A DNA stretch of 64,000 bases from Penelope pileata (GCA_013396635.1 WBMW01000467.1:62001-126000), one strand, 5' to 3'. Positions 51,951 to 64,000 are shown, numbered from the stretch's first letter. The notes: generated by a model not told the origin, from the letters alone. Numbers and translations are program-made.

Positions 51951-54165
51951 TGCCATCTTTGGAGGAGCAATAAGATGGGTAGCACAGCTCTAGGGGATTT
52001 CTGATCTTTAGCTAAATGACTGCCTATAGTAAGGACTGAGTATCCACTCTAAAAAGGGTTGGTTGTTTCGGGGAAAAAAAATGACTCAGAATGATTCCTG
52101 TGAAATGCGTCTTTAATTAGCATTCTGATCAAAATGCCAGAGATGTGAAATGTCTCAGTTTGGTTTTAATATAACCAGAAAGAGGACCATAGGACTAGTT
52201 TAAGTTAGTGAGCTAGCTTTTGTTTCTACTGCCAGTGGTGACTGACATAACCTAAAACTTTCTATCTTTGCTAGGCTCTTGGAAAGAATTAGTGGTTGTC
52301 TCACTGCCTACTCTCTTTAGAGTGACTGAAAGGTGCCAGATAGCCATTCTACACTTGGAGGTGTATGAAAACTTCAGCTAGAACTCAGGAAGGAGTGTAA
52401 GATAACAAGTAATCTTTTAGTTTCCACATCAGCATACCCTTAAAAGCAAGTTTGTCAAATGAATCCATGATGCTATGACTGCATTTCCTCTGCTCACGTT
52501 TGTTGAAGTCTGGTTCTGCTACTGTCATTTAAAAGAATGAGCTCATGGAATTGGAATTGGGTGCCCAGATTGTCTGTCTGCTGTGGTATTGAACACGGGT
52601 ATTGTAACTGCCCAGTTATGCGCTTCAGAGGAGAGTCTGACTGAGGTGGGGAGAAGAGATTTACTGAAACTGTTGATGCCTTTTGCATGTCCATGTTTTC
52701 TCTTCCTAAAAACTCTCTGGGTTGTAGAAGAATGAGAAGTTGCAGGTGCTATAATTCTGTTAAGAATAATTTTGACTTTGATTCACATCTATTCATTAAT
52801 CTCATAGCTCATACCTGAAGCAATCAAGTAACATTTCAGTATTTGAACATTCATTCTTTTAGAACTGACCAGCAGAACCAGCAAACTTGATTATGATGTT
52901 TGCGTGTTGAGAAACCATTTTAGGATTTTGTTGAATTAGTTATCTTATAAAAATGTAGTAGATCTTGAGGTGCTTGCAGGCAAGGTCTGGTGGACTTTGC
53001 ATGACTTCAGAGAATACCCCAGGCTGTTCTTGTACTTTGTGGCACACACCACAGAGTAGGATTGTGTGCCTGGGACTCTGCAGCACTAGCTGTGCTTGGT
53101 GAAGTGGCTCAAACCAACTTCTATAATCAGTTTTAGGTTGTATAGGGGAATCCAAGTAGTTTTCTTAACTTGGTATGATACTGAAAACCAAAATGACACC
53201 AAAGTTATGGATTAGCACCTAGTAATTTTTACAGTGAGTGCAGTGGCCATCCTGTGTATGTAGAAAGCGTTAATAGTATTTCCACAGCACGAATTGAGAA
53301 ATAACAACTGTTTTTGTCATTCTGAATCCGTCTCTTGTAGTGATGGTGCCCAGCCTGTGTCTAGGCTGGCCTTTCATCAGGAACATTTAGCTGTTTCCTC
53401 ATGTCATGCTTCCAAGTTCTGTTTATTTTTTTTCCATCTTTAAAGTTGGAATAGAACTGTAACAAGGTTTTTAAACTTTATATATAAAGATTCATAGTTG
53501 ATTTTTTTCTTTGTAATCTGTACTTGTTAAATCAAAAAAGAATACATAGTTGTGATATGGTTTCATTTTCCAGCTGACGATATCAATATTGATTGCTAAG
53601 CCATGCAGTTTTCATTAGATGAAAAATATGTTTTGTAAGAAGTCCTGTGTATGATTTCCGTCTAAAGAAGAAAATGATTAGGTGTTTTAAGTGGTTTCCT
53701 TCTGGAGACCACTGTCAACAGCATGAATACTTGTAATCTGAGCTTAAAGCCAACAAGCAAACAAAAATTTAATAGGTTTTGTTATTGCATTTGTGATTCT
53801 TGCCCTTTCACCAAACAAACAAAAAATGTTGTTTGAATTGATTTTGAAAGAAATGACCATGCCTGTAGCTTGCCCATTAGCTGTCTGTAGGCTGACTTGG
53901 ACTAATAATATTCTCCCATTCAAATTCCTTTTCAAGGCTGCTTGCTTCCCTTCTTTACTTGCCTACAAAGGATACAGCATCTGGCTATATTATGAATTGA
54001 TCATGGCTATTATTCTGCATTTATAGAGGAATGCTCAGCATGAGTAAACAAATAAACCAAAGTATCAGAGGTCAGCCGGGATAGTTCTCTGAGACCACTG
54101 AGCAGCCTATTGTAGTCTTTGTAGTAGAGATACCACACTCATCTATCAACTCCTCAACTCCTGAA

Positions 54166-54183
54166 TTTTTTTTTTTTTTTTTT
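54166..54183 (+). repeat. T homopolymer
   Basis: Eighteen consecutive T, followed by AAACAATACAAAACAAACC and three CAC units. No retrocopy body is seen. Confidence 0.9.
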
Positions 54184-55400
54184 AAACAATACAAAACAAA
54201 CCACCACCACCAAAACAAGCCTGTTCACTGAATTTTCACACTTTTGATTCATGGTGAAGTCTTAAATTAAAACCCAACCAATCCATCTCTGAACAGCTCA
54301 GTGGCTTTGCACAGCAGATACTTATATTTCTCAGGTAATTTCATTTTTCACCTGAAACCTGCTACATGACATGTGAAATTGAAAAAGACTTGCCTCTAAA
54401 GTTCCACACGCTATCTGTTGCCACTTGCTAGTTTATTTTATAATTCACTTTAAATTCTCTTTCCCTAAAGATAACGTTCTTAACAAGTGTGAAGGATTTT
54501 ATATTGCGTATATCTTCCTGGAGTGAAAAGAGCGATTGCAATAGTCTTTGGACCGCTCTTGAATTGGGGCAGGAATTGCACTTCACATCTCCATGGTTAT
54601 AGGTATAGTATGCATGTAGTATTCTTGTTAAGAAAAAAGGTACCGTACTGCAATTCATTTTCTATTTACTTTTTTGTTTATTTGCATATATTTTTCTGTT
54701 TATAAATCACTGCCAGGAATTTAATTCCAGAACTGGAAAATTTAGACTTGTTTATCATGTAATCTAAGTTACCAGACTGTTTGATTCTGACTTCCATTTT
54801 TTAACACCCATTTCAATTCCTTGTAATAAGTTGCTGCTTCCTCTTTGTATTCATCTTCAAGAATTGGGAAGGCTGGAGCTGCCCAAAGTGTAACCAAGGT
54901 CTATGCATTTTAACATAAGTTTCCACAGTTCTGTAACTTATTTTCCTGATTGTATTGACTTTTATTTATTTATTTGTAAATGGGACATTTTCACTTATTC
55001 CTGGAATGAAACTACAAATGCCAACTATGCCTAGACATGTTCAAAAAACAATATGAGCAAAGATTTGTTGCTCTACCTAGATGTTGTCTAGGCTGTAAAT
55101 GATAGCCTAGGTCATAACATTTTGAGATGTTTTACGTACATTTTTACTTTGACAGCTCAAAAGTCTTGATACAGGATTAGCCATTAAAGAACAAAAGCTT
55201 GATTGGCTCATTAAATACAAAAATTTAAAACAGAGCTGTTAGGTCCTATATCAGTGTCTGGCATTCCAGATGGAGAGGAAAAATCTGGATGAAGGAGCTT
55301 TCTGAATGAATATTATTGAGTCTTGCTAGATTTTAAACAAAATCCACTTTGACAAGAATGCTTGCCTTTTGGTCTATTTAAAAAAAAAAAGGTATATATT

Positions 55401-55455
55401 TATATTATTATTATATATATTATTATCTTATATTATTATTATATATATTATTATC
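55401..55455 (+). repeat. 28-bp AT-rich tandem duplication (two copies)
   Basis: Positions 55401-55427 and 55429-55455 are identical over 27 bases made of TAT/ATT units, giving a 28-bp period. An A10 run and GGTATATAT precede it. The perfect identity suggests a recent duplication or a polymorphic minisatellite-like locus. The unit is partly self-complementary. Confidence 0.9.
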
Positions 55456-55644
55456 ATTTGAATGAATGATAGAAAATCAGGCTTGGATAGCCATATAGGT
55501 CATGTTTCAGTGATGTAAGCCAGCAGAAAATCAAAGCTCAACTATGAAGTGTTATTACTGTTTTCAACACCAGAGGTTTTTTGTTTTGTTTTTTTGAAAT
55601 ATCGTTAAAGTTCCTCCATGAATTTTGTAGCACCTAAAACTAAT

Positions 55645-55707
55645 NNNNNNNNNNNNNNNNNNNNNNNNNNNNNNNNNNNNNNNNNNNNNNNNNNNNNNNN
55701 NNNNNNN
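55645..55707. other. Assembly gap (63 N)
   Basis: A run of N. No homopolymer leads into it, unlike the gap at 41960. It lies about 190 bp after the AT-rich duplication at 55401. Confidence 0.98.
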
Positions 55708-57668
55708 AAGCAAACACTGAAAATCAGAAACATGGAGTTTAACATACCACTTTTAAATTCATATTTTATCTTGCATAGATCTCAGGTAGCAGCAAGTGGG
55801 ACTTCTCTCAGTTGGTCTTCCACATGCTACCTTCATCTTCCTTTCCGTTTCGTTTTCCAGACTGAATTGAATCCTTCTTGCAGACTTACTCACTGACTCT
55901 CCATTTTCTGTTATAATGTTTACTCTGCCATACCGGGACATTAATATGTAAGACTTTTGCAAGTATATACGGATGGCTGCCCCTCTGCCTTCGGTGAGCT
56001 GGGCTGCAGCAGTGACTGCTGTGTTACGATCACCTATGGAGAGTCCTCTGCTACCTGTGAATAAATGGCACAGCTCAGTGCTTTGCAATTCTTTATTGGG
56101 AAGGTGCAGTGTATTTTTTAGAATTGTCGTTCACGCTGTATTTCAACAGATTCCTGAATAATTATGCTAGTATAAAACTGTCAGCCTTACAACTATTAGT
56201 TTTGTTCCTCCCCACCACTGAGTTATTCAAAATTAAAACTAGCATTTGTTTGAAAGTACTTCTACCCATCTGACTGTGTTGCTTTGATGCGGGTGCTCTG
56301 CACATGCATATGCTCCAGGTGGCTGTTCTTAATGCCTCCTCTGGAAGCACAGAGCGTATTTCCAGCAACTTTGTTCCCTCCACCTCATTCTGCACACCTC
56401 TTACATATCTGTTGAAATTCCTTATCCTTACTGTTTTAACCTTTACTGCTAAATGGTGGGAGAAATACGTTCTCCAGAGCATCAGTCTGTGTCTTTACTC
56501 TGCCATTTATAAAATGCAGCTCTGACCTATGAAGTTGGCAGATCCTTATTATGTGATTAATTGAGGTGTCAAATACTATGATTATGGCAGCTGTATGGAT
56601 ATTCAGGATAAGCAGGTAGCCAAGACAGATAATTTCCTAGTACTTACAATAGCCATACAGTTTAGACAAATGATCAAGGTGTATTTCTGCAGTTCAGTGA
56701 ATCCTCTGTTCATGAGATAAGCAGGGTTAATTGTGCACATATTTGTTATCTTGACAAATACAAGATAAAACACAGCATTTTAACCCTGAGTATAAACAGT
56801 AATTTATTAGGGTTTCAACTCAGTCACATAACTTGAGGCAAATTTAAAAGCAAGTTTATGTTGCTTTATCTCTTTGATCTGAGGAGTTATAGCCTGCATT
56901 CTAAAATGATTAGTCTGACTTTGGACGTGGAAATATCACAATTGCATTGTTATACAGCCTGGACTGGTCTAAAATCCAGCAGACAGTTCAGTGGGGAATA
57001 TCAGACAGCATTAGCAATGGTATTTGTGCTCAACTGCTCATGCTACTTGGAAGGTATCTTTTGAAGTTCTGTGCCATCTGGTTACTGACTTTCTGAGTCT
57101 GGAAACAGTACCTGTTTGCAGCTGGTACAATATAGATAAGGGGAAAAGAGGTGTCAAGGAGTGGTTCTTTATGGAGGTCGATAAGAAAATAATCAAATAT
57201 AATTTTGGCTTTGGGATGAAAAGTGTAGATTTTCTAATGCAGTGAATTATTAATTTAAAAAATTTTGATCAACATATTGTAATGGAATAGTCACAAAACA
57301 GACAAGTCAATAGATGTAAATATAATAGGTGAGGTTGTTCATCACCCTGAGCAAAACAAAAATTTGATTTTATGTAAATGAATCTATTCTGTTCTAGAGA
57401 CCAGGGACACAGTGCAAGATTGCAAAATATACGTTAAAACAACAATAAAACACTAAAAACAAACTAACAAAAAACCCAAATAAACAAAAAAAGCCCCATA
57501 TTAAGTATGAGCTGTGGGGTAGAGTTGAGGGTAATATGTGGCTTAGAATTCAGGGCAAAACAAAAAAAAAAAAATGCTGGTCCTGCAAATCAAACTAGGG
57601 AAGAAGCATATGAAAGGGGGTTTTTTTTTTATTATTTATTTATGTGCATTTATTCACTTGCTTTAACC

Positions 57669-57690
57669 AAAAAAAAAAACAAAAAAAAAA
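57669..57690 (+). repeat. A-rich run (A11-C-A10)
   Basis: Two A runs separated by one C, followed by CCACCACC. Low complexity. Confidence 0.9.
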
Positions 57691-60575
57691 CCACCACCGA
57701 ATCCCAAAAATCAAACACCAACCTTTTGATAGGAAACTGTGACACTGCAGACCAGCATTTGTAGCAGGCTGTTAGATCAGTCCTGCAGGAGCCTAAGACT
57801 GCAAATGTTTTAAATAATATAGTGGCAAAGTATTTTAAGACAAGATCTCCCCTTAGTGCCATGCAATGGCAATAAAAGGACAACAGTAAGTTTTGCTATA
57901 TTGAATGCAGAGAGCAACAGACAGCTGAAGAAAATTATATGGTAAGTATAGATATGGTTAGATATAGGATTATTTCCTCGTGAGACAGGTGTAATCAGAT
58001 AGCTGAGCAAAGTTCAAGATGTGGCAGTGAATTGCTTCTCCTTTTCTTCCAGACACTCGAAGAAACTCATTGGATATAAATTTCTTAAGTGAAAAGTAAG
58101 AGTATCATTTGGCAAAGGACTTGCTCAAGTGAACTATCCTACGTTCATCGGAACTACGGCAAGAATTAATATGATATGGCATCAATGTCAAAAGGTTTCT
58201 TAAAGCTCAGGTGGCCAATTAGAACTATTTGAAAGACCAAGTACCAACAACAGCAGAAAAAGAAACCAAAAGCAAAGTGGGGAGAGAGAGCTTGCTGTAA
58301 TTCTTCACTGGAGTCCATGTTGAGTGCCACAAATATGCACAAATTCAGTGATTCACAGCAATACTAAGGGCAAAGCAGTCCCATGAAGTAGGGGTGTCAT
58401 CCATCCTCTTTGGTTGATCCTCGCTGTGATCTCAGTCACAACACGAGGAATGGGGCCACAAAATTAGTGGAGGTCAGCACTCTGTCCTGTCTGTAGATCC
58501 ACCTTTATTCTCTCATAACTGCTTTGAAAACTCTGCTTAGCTATTGCCTAATGAAGTAGTGAGATCTGTTCAAGAAGTTGTTTTCTTGTTCTATATTAAT
58601 TAAAGAGGAATGGTCTAAGCTTGCCATAAAAACACGTTGAGAAGATATCCCCATTTTAATGGGCTGAATAACTGGTAGACAATATTTTCAATGTAGGGAA
58701 ATCATTAAACAGGAATGTGGAACTCAGAAGTCCTGGGTTTTACTGCAGCTGTCTATTAATTCTTCCAGTGACTGGGAGGCTATGTATTGTCTCTGTCTTA
58801 ATTTATCCATCTGCAAGACGTAATGATAACCCCATAGGAGGACTTACAAACTTTACTGAATGCCAATGGGTACTTCTTCATACTTTGTTAAAAGATACCA
58901 TAAATGCCAAGTAGAATTACGGGAGAGGAAGCAGCTTCACCTAACAAGCAACTGAATTCCTTTATTTCACTAATTTTAGCTTCAGCACTACCCTCACTTA
59001 AATAACAATAATAATAATTTGGCTTATTAGTTTTGACTTTATTTTTTTCCCCAGGGCCAGAAGGCATTGGGGTGGCTTCTGAAACTCTCCAGATAACTTG
59101 AAATAAATCCAGAAATTGATTCTTTTGTTGTACTTTAAAGTTGCTTTCAAATCACGTTTTTCCTTCTGGCTACTTATTAAGTACTGTTGTTTGGTTGTGT
59201 GTATGTATTGCAAATGGAAGTGCTGCAAAATGCATTTTGTTTCCCAGTGGTTTGATGCCAGATGTGCTAAACAATGTAGACTCTAGTAGAATGCTAAAGT
59301 CATTCAGGTTTCAGTGGTAGCTTGTTGAGAGTTCACTGCTTGAAAAGAAATCTTACACTAGCAATTTCAGTGATATTCTCCTGAAGAAGGTAAAAAAAAA
59401 TAAAAAATATTTTAGTTTGGTTCATAGTAACCATTTTTCTGTATGGACACAATCTTGCTGTTCCTGTTTACAACAGTTGTAAAACACTGAGATTCTTACT
59501 AGTTCTTGTGCTTTCTTTAGGAAAATTGAGTCCAGTTATAAAGTAAGGATAATTTCTGGAAGGCTAAACGCGTACGATTAAAGCTAAATTTCTGAAAAAT
59601 ATCTTTGTGTCTTTCAAGGTATACATTTGAAAATGCATTTAGCAGAGAGGTAGATTACTGGATAAAATAGAAGAGCAAGATTAATTTTGCACAGTGATTT
59701 ACTCAATGGAATTCCAAAAAAATGTAAATAAGAGCAGTTCAAGAAACAAATTACTACTTGCACGCTCATTATCATAAATGAAATGAGAAACAAGGAGCAT
59801 GGAGGTTTTGCAGAGTGATCAGGGATTTCTGTCCATACACACACTGTAATACTTAATGTCTCCCATTACTCCCAGCTGACAACAATGCTTCCTCTTCGGT
59901 TCCTTCCCAGTCTACCAACTCACGTCTGTAATTCCACATGTAATTTTCTCTCCTAGCTGAGATGAGATAATGCTATAGGCTTTCAGTTTTCAAGGTAATT
60001 GCTAATTAGTCGTTTGATTTTTTTTCATCTTTGCTCAACAGCACTACTTTTTTTTGTTTTCTTTACACAATGAAATTTGTGTTTCTGTGATTTACATCAA
60101 TATTGTTGAACAGCATTACTCTTTCTTTGACAAGTACAGTTTTTTTCAGGAGTGACCTAGATGTTGTTGTTCTGCAACAGCTATTTGAAGTTTTTCCATC
60201 TTTAAAGGCAGAGACATTTGTAAGAAGTCAGTAAGTCCTTTTTGTCTGCAAGCCATCAGTGGTCCAGTTTAAACTGCACATCTGTGTGGGTGCTTATATA
60301 TTCAGGCAGTTTCCAAAGGATGAGCTTTGCTTCAGTGTTCTTATATAAGCTTTCCATTAAAACAGAACAGATTTTGGAGAAGTTTAACTGAAGACATGGT
60401 ATGCTTCTGAGTGGGATTTTTTAGCACTGTCCTATAATGACTATTCCCTACTCCAGAATTCTCATATGTTGCTCCAATTTTCAGTCATCTCTGTGCTTGT
60501 TTTTTTTCATTTGTGATTTCACAGCTTTTTCTTTTTCAGTACCCCTAGCTTGGTCTTTTGAAATGGACTTCAGTG

Positions 60576-60632
60576 AAGTACATAAATACAGATATGCTCA
60601 GTTCTTTCTCTTGTACAGTTGATTCTTTGACA
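60576..60632 (+). repeat. Upstream copy of a 55-60 bp repeat pair
   Basis: This segment aligns with 61479-61535. The core 60591-60632 (GATATGCTCAGTTCTTT...) differs from the downstream copy at only five places, four of them transitions. The left 12 bases match at 7, and all five differences there are transitions. It lies in unique sequence, not in a CR1, so it may be the donor of the insertion in the downstream CR1. Alternatively both derive from a short unknown repeat. Confidence 0.75.
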
Positions 60633-61239
60633 GCATAGTGAAATGAAAGTGTTTCAGAAATGCAGTATTCAAGAAGTTCATCAAGTTGTCTGGATATGCA
60701 TCCAAAACATTAAATAATTTATTTTTCATTAGCAAATACTGGTATTTTTTGTATGGGATTGTTCTGGGGCTAACTTTTAAGTAGTCTAAACAGCTGTGCA
60801 TGATTCATTGCCAATTCAATGAATATGTATGTTGTTGCAGGGAGGAGAGAGTAGCACGTATTTTGGTGCATCAGTTGCTTGCAGTATTGTTGGTGGTCCT
60901 GTTTTTATTTCCCCAGCAGATGCCTAGATTTAATTTGCTTCAGCATCACTTCCTAGAGTGCTTCAGTGTTGTGGAAGGCTTGTTTTATCCTCTGGGAGTT
61001 AGGCTGTGGTTTCTTGCTTCTAAATAAAGAATGTGTAGTGACATCTATGATAAGATATTCTTGTTGCTTGCTGCAAGGATCTGATGAGGGATTATCGTGT
61101 ATGCTAGCAGAGTTTTGTTCTTCGTGTGGGCACTATTCAGCTTCACAGACGCATTTGAAAATTGAGCTTAAATTCGTATTTGTTACATTATGAAACAATA
61201 TGCTGAGTTCTAGAAACCTTGGCAGCAAAGCTTAAATAG

Positions 61240-61727
61240 GGCAACAGAGTTGATGAAGGGCCTAGAGGGCAAAGCATGTGAAATCCTTCGGTTTGTTCAG
61301 CCCGGAGAAGAGGAGACTGAGGGGAGACCCCATGGCAGCTGACAGCTCCCACATGAGGGGAGCGGATGGGCAGCTCTGATCTTTTCTCTGGTGACAGAAA
61401 CAGGACCCAAGGGAACAGCATGGAGCTGTGTCAGGGTAGGGTCAGGCTGGATGTTACGAGAAGGTTCTTCACCTGTGGAATATGTAAACATGGATATGCT
61501 CAGTTCTTTTTCTTGTTCAGTCAATTCTTTGATAGAGTGGTGGGTGAGGAACAGGCTCCCTGGGGCAGTGCTCACAGCCCCACGCTGCCCAGAGCTCAAG
61601 AAGCATTTGGACACTGCTCTTAGACATAGTTTGTATTTTGGGTGGTCCTGTGTGGAGCCAGGAGTTGGACTCAATGATCCCTGTGGGTTCTTTCCAGCTA
61701 GGGATAATCTGTGATTCTATGATTTTA
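61240..61727 (+). mobile_element. CR1 LINE 3' fragment carrying an internal insertion, plus strand
   Basis: CR1 on the plus strand: GATGAAGGGCCTAGAGGGCA near the start, then GTTCAGCCCGGAGAAGAGGA, a RTRGN-type C-terminal ORF2 region, AAGAAGCATTTGGACACTG and the end GTGATTCTATGATT. The 5' boundary is uncertain by some tens of bases. Between GTTCTTCACC (ends 61473) and AGAGTGGTGGGTG (starts 61534) there are 60 bases that do not belong to CR1 and that match a locus about 900 bp upstream. Without them the CR1 sequence is continuous. Confidence 0.95.
61474..61533 (+). other. 60-bp insertion inside CR1, homologous to 60576-60632
   Basis: The insertion starts TGTGGAATATG and ends CTTTGAT. It interrupts the CR1 between two halves that are adjacent in other CR1 copies. 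It contains the core GATATGCTCAGTTCTTT shared with 60591-60607, in the same orientation. No target-site duplication, poly(A) or inverted termini are visible. It is best described as a templated (filler) insertion or gene conversion from the nearby locus, or a fragment of an unnamed repeat. Confidence 0.8.
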
Positions 61728-62709
61728 TAAATTTCTGAAAGAGATGGCGTGTTTTGCTACTCTCAGGGTTTAGCCTCAGTGTTTGCTAGTCTAGTCACTG
61801 TACCAAAAGCCATAGACCAGAGTTGGTAGCTTAGATCTGAATAGGAAGAAGGGGAAAAACAAATACCTGGGGTGAGCATTTAAGCCATTCAACAGGAAAC
61901 TTTCTGGTGGTTGTGAGGATTCAGCACAGAATTATGCCCTGTATGTAGAGGGTATATGTATAGGTACAGCAACCTTCATATCAGTTACTATACTAAGGGG
62001 TGTATGGATCATGATCCAAGTCTCATATGCTTTGTGAAGGACAGGAGAAGACATTCTTGTGTTCCTGCATACTGAAGATGTCCCATTGAGAGTTTTTGTA
62101 TGCAAAACTGAACAAATTGTGAGTATTAGAACTGAGAGTTAGACTTGCAGCACGTTTCAGCAACATGGCAGTTAATTGGAGCAGGGGCTGGAGTTGTGTC
62201 TTCCTGGTCCCAAGCAGCCAGTACCTTTCTGTGTTTTAAATGCAACGAAAGTAAGAGTCTAAATTTGCTAATCTGTCTAAATTTTAAAAACCTGTATGTT
62301 CTTAGTCCCAACTGTGTTAAAAGATACAGAACCACTCCTACTCAGGAAAACTGAAGAAATGTAAGCCTTGCTAGCTTGGAAATTCTATTATGTAGGAGTA
62401 TATATTTCAGTAATTCTTATCGCTTTTGTTAAATTACTCTGAGATGAATCGCTTCACAAAATCTCGAAATAATATTCATAGTAACCATAACAGCATGCAA
62501 AACCTGGATGTTTCTCCTTAATACACACTATAATAAACTAGCTAAACACATACCTGTTCTATAAGACAGAGATAAGGAGATTAATTTGCTAATAAATACA
62601 ATTTTTGGTTTCCGTGCTTTTGTGTGAGTTTCATATCTGTGCGTATCACATTTTCATATCACACTCTTGTCAAAATACTGAGACTCTTCTGAATGTATTC
62701 AGAAGTGAT

Positions 62710-62722
62710 AAAAAAAAAAAAA
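62710..62722 (+). repeat. A homopolymer
   Basis: Thirteen consecutive A. No retrocopy body precedes it. Confidence 0.9.
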
Positions 62723-63481
62723 GATAAGCAAAACAAACGCAACATGATTAAGCTTAAAAACCATAATATAATCTACTTTGTGAGGCGCTCAGAGCTTGCT
62801 TTAGTAGAAGTGACGAAATGGATATTGCCAACTGTTTCTCAATTTTGAAAACTGTCACAATCGCTTAATAAACCTCTACTCATCTGTATAAACACAACTT
62901 AATGATGTCCTTAAGGCTAAGCAATTAAAGCAATGATTCTGAATGTATTAATATTAATGAGAATTCTAGTGACTTCAGTAGTAAGGGTTCGATGTTCAGT
63001 ATCACAGATTTAAAAAGTTTATGTGAAGTTAACATCATATCTTTTTTTAAGCACAATTTTGCATGTCATAATTTCAAAAGCATATAATAATAATAAATTG
63101 GTAATGAGAAAATTGTTAGAAACTTGCAAGGGAGAGATTTTTGTTTTTCAGCGTGTGAGTTACAGCACGTATTGGAACTGCGCATAGGAGCTGCTTTGTC
63201 AAAGATAAGAACGCAAGTATATATATACTCTACAATGCGGTTTATATGCCTGAAAATCCTAGCTTTCTGCTCCTCCTTGGAGGGAGAGGTGGAATGAGGG
63301 TGCCCAGATGAGTGGAACTATAAAAATTTTGAAGTCCTGCAGGTGAATAGGTTTAAATTATGTTGTCATCTTGTCTTCTTTTTTTTAATGTGGTTTAAAC
63401 TGCACTTAACTACTTATTTCCATAAGAGAATAATCTGTTATTTATCGTATTGACCTTGTATGCTTAAGATAAGTAATCATT

Positions 63482-63508
63482 AAAAAAAAAAAGAAAAGAA
63501 AAGAAAAC
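63482..63508 (+). repeat. A run and (AAAAG)n
   Basis: Eleven A followed by three GAAAA units. Simple repeat, possibly variable in length. Confidence 0.9.
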
Positions 63509-64000
63509 CTGTGAATTTAAAGAGTTATAAAACCCTATTTAGCATCCTTGTTCAGAGCTATTGGGGAAAGGGTGATTATTTGTCCTCTCATGTTGCTAAT
63601 GAATTGTGGCGAGCCTCTTGAGCTTCTGGTGAAAGGACTGTGCAGATAAAACGTCTGGTGTACGCTGTGAAGTCTGTATAACAGCAAAAATCATACAGGT
63701 GCTCGAGGAGACACAAGCATACTTATCCTCACTGTTGTTTTGCTGTCTGTTCCCTGCTACCTACCCAGAAAATTTCTGATTACATCTGTCTAACAGACAT
63801 CTGGGTTTTTCACATCCTTTTCATCATCTTTTGAACTTCACTAATGAACTTTTAAACTTCAGCTGCACATTTCAGGAAGCACATAGAGTGCTCTTGTGGG
63901 ACCTGCTGAGCATGTGCACACAAGGGTACATCTCATGCTTTTTAAGTTTGGTAAAATATACTTCGGCAGGAGAGTGAGATGGCTCAAACTGTGGTGTACC

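Larger units (their letters stand above)
51951..55644. other. Unique AT-rich non-coding sequence
   Basis: No gene recognised. Holds a T18 run (54166-54183) followed by a CA-rich patch with CACCACCAC, and a 28-bp AT-rich tandem duplication (55401-55455). Open frames are below 80 codons and lack domains. Confidence 0.55.
55708..61239. other. Unique AT-rich non-coding sequence
   Basis: No gene recognised. Contents are A-rich low-complexity DNA (57420-57500), a T run and A runs (57622-57631, 57669-57690), TAAAAAAAAATAAAAAA near 59391-59407, and the segment 60576-60632 that is homologous to an insertion in the downstream CR1. That segment follows a CTTTTTCTTTTTCAG acceptor-like tract at 60524-60538. 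Confidence 0.55.
61728..64000. other. Unique AT-rich non-coding sequence
   Basis: No gene recognised. Contains A runs (62710-62722) and (AAAAG)n (63482-63508). Frames are up to 69 codons, without domains. Several CpG occur near 63150-63180 but form no island. Confidence 0.55.

Noticed and set aside
61297..61714. Overlapping 85-125 codon frames on both strands
   Set aside because: They lie inside the CR1 at 61240-61727 and are shadows of its GC-richer sequence, not host genes.
1..64000. CRISPR array, operon, prokaryotic promoters or novel bacterial defence system
   Set aside because: No regularly spaced direct repeats, no long or overlapping coding frames, and avian CR1 and LTR sequences show this is vertebrate DNA.
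1..64000. Known vertebrate microRNAs and snoRNAs
   Set aside because: I looked for several common mature microRNA starts from memory (let-7, miR-9, miR-124, miR-21, miR-30, miR-153 and others). I found only short partial matches without hairpins. A covariance-model search would be needed to exclude rarer ones.

Overview
The window looks like non-coding DNA from a bird, most likely a galliform (chicken, turkey, quail or pheasant type). The main evidence is the repeats. There are three clear, 5'-truncated CR1 LINE fragments with the avian 3' end (TTCTATG/ATTCTATG-type) at 6465-6900, 50281-50540 and 61240-61727. There is also one solo LTR of an avian endogenous retrovirus at 51408-51950. The base composition is AT-rich, repeat density is low and CpG is scarce, as expected for macrochromosome introns or a gene desert. 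Two runs of N (41960-42005, 55645-55707) and one single N (45725) show it is a draft assembly.

I found no convincing complete protein-coding gene, tRNA, rRNA, snRNA or microRNA, and nothing prokaryotic. The open frames are short (longest 180 codons) and their number and length fit chance in 64 kb. The plus strand carries more T than A and more G than C. In nine 60-base lines counted by hand across the window the totals were T 201, A 138, G 115, C 86. This is the asymmetry expected of vertebrate introns transcribed left to right. My working hypothesis is that the window lies inside one or more large introns of a plus-strand gene. The minus-strand (antisense) solo LTR fits this.

Layout. 1-6464: AT-rich unique sequence. 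6465-6900: CR1 on the minus strand with the C-terminal ORF2 frame still readable, ended by a nonsense codon and a frameshift. 6901-20500: unique sequence with a perfect hairpin (8383-8406), a bulged inverted repeat (11629-11684), an old CR1 remnant (about 13215-13280), a G-quadruplex motif (15005-15027) and a strong acceptor-like tract (16287-16318). 20500-23260: the most promising candidate regulatory block, with higher GC and clustered TGACAG sites. 28137-28320: a CpG-retaining patch holding two tiny ORFs, one followed by a GTAAGT donor; this is the best, still weak, exon candidate. 28350-50280: unique AT-rich sequence with a homeodomain-site-like cluster, a second CpG patch, a purine tract and a gap. 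50281-51950: CR1 followed by the solo LTR. 51951-64000: unique and low-complexity sequence, then a third CR1 that contains a 60-bp insertion homologous to a locus about 900 bp upstream.

No genes can be shown to work together here. The most unusual single observation is the 60-bp insertion in the third CR1 and its upstream relative. The most likely functional items are the candidate conserved blocks, which need cross-species alignment to settle.
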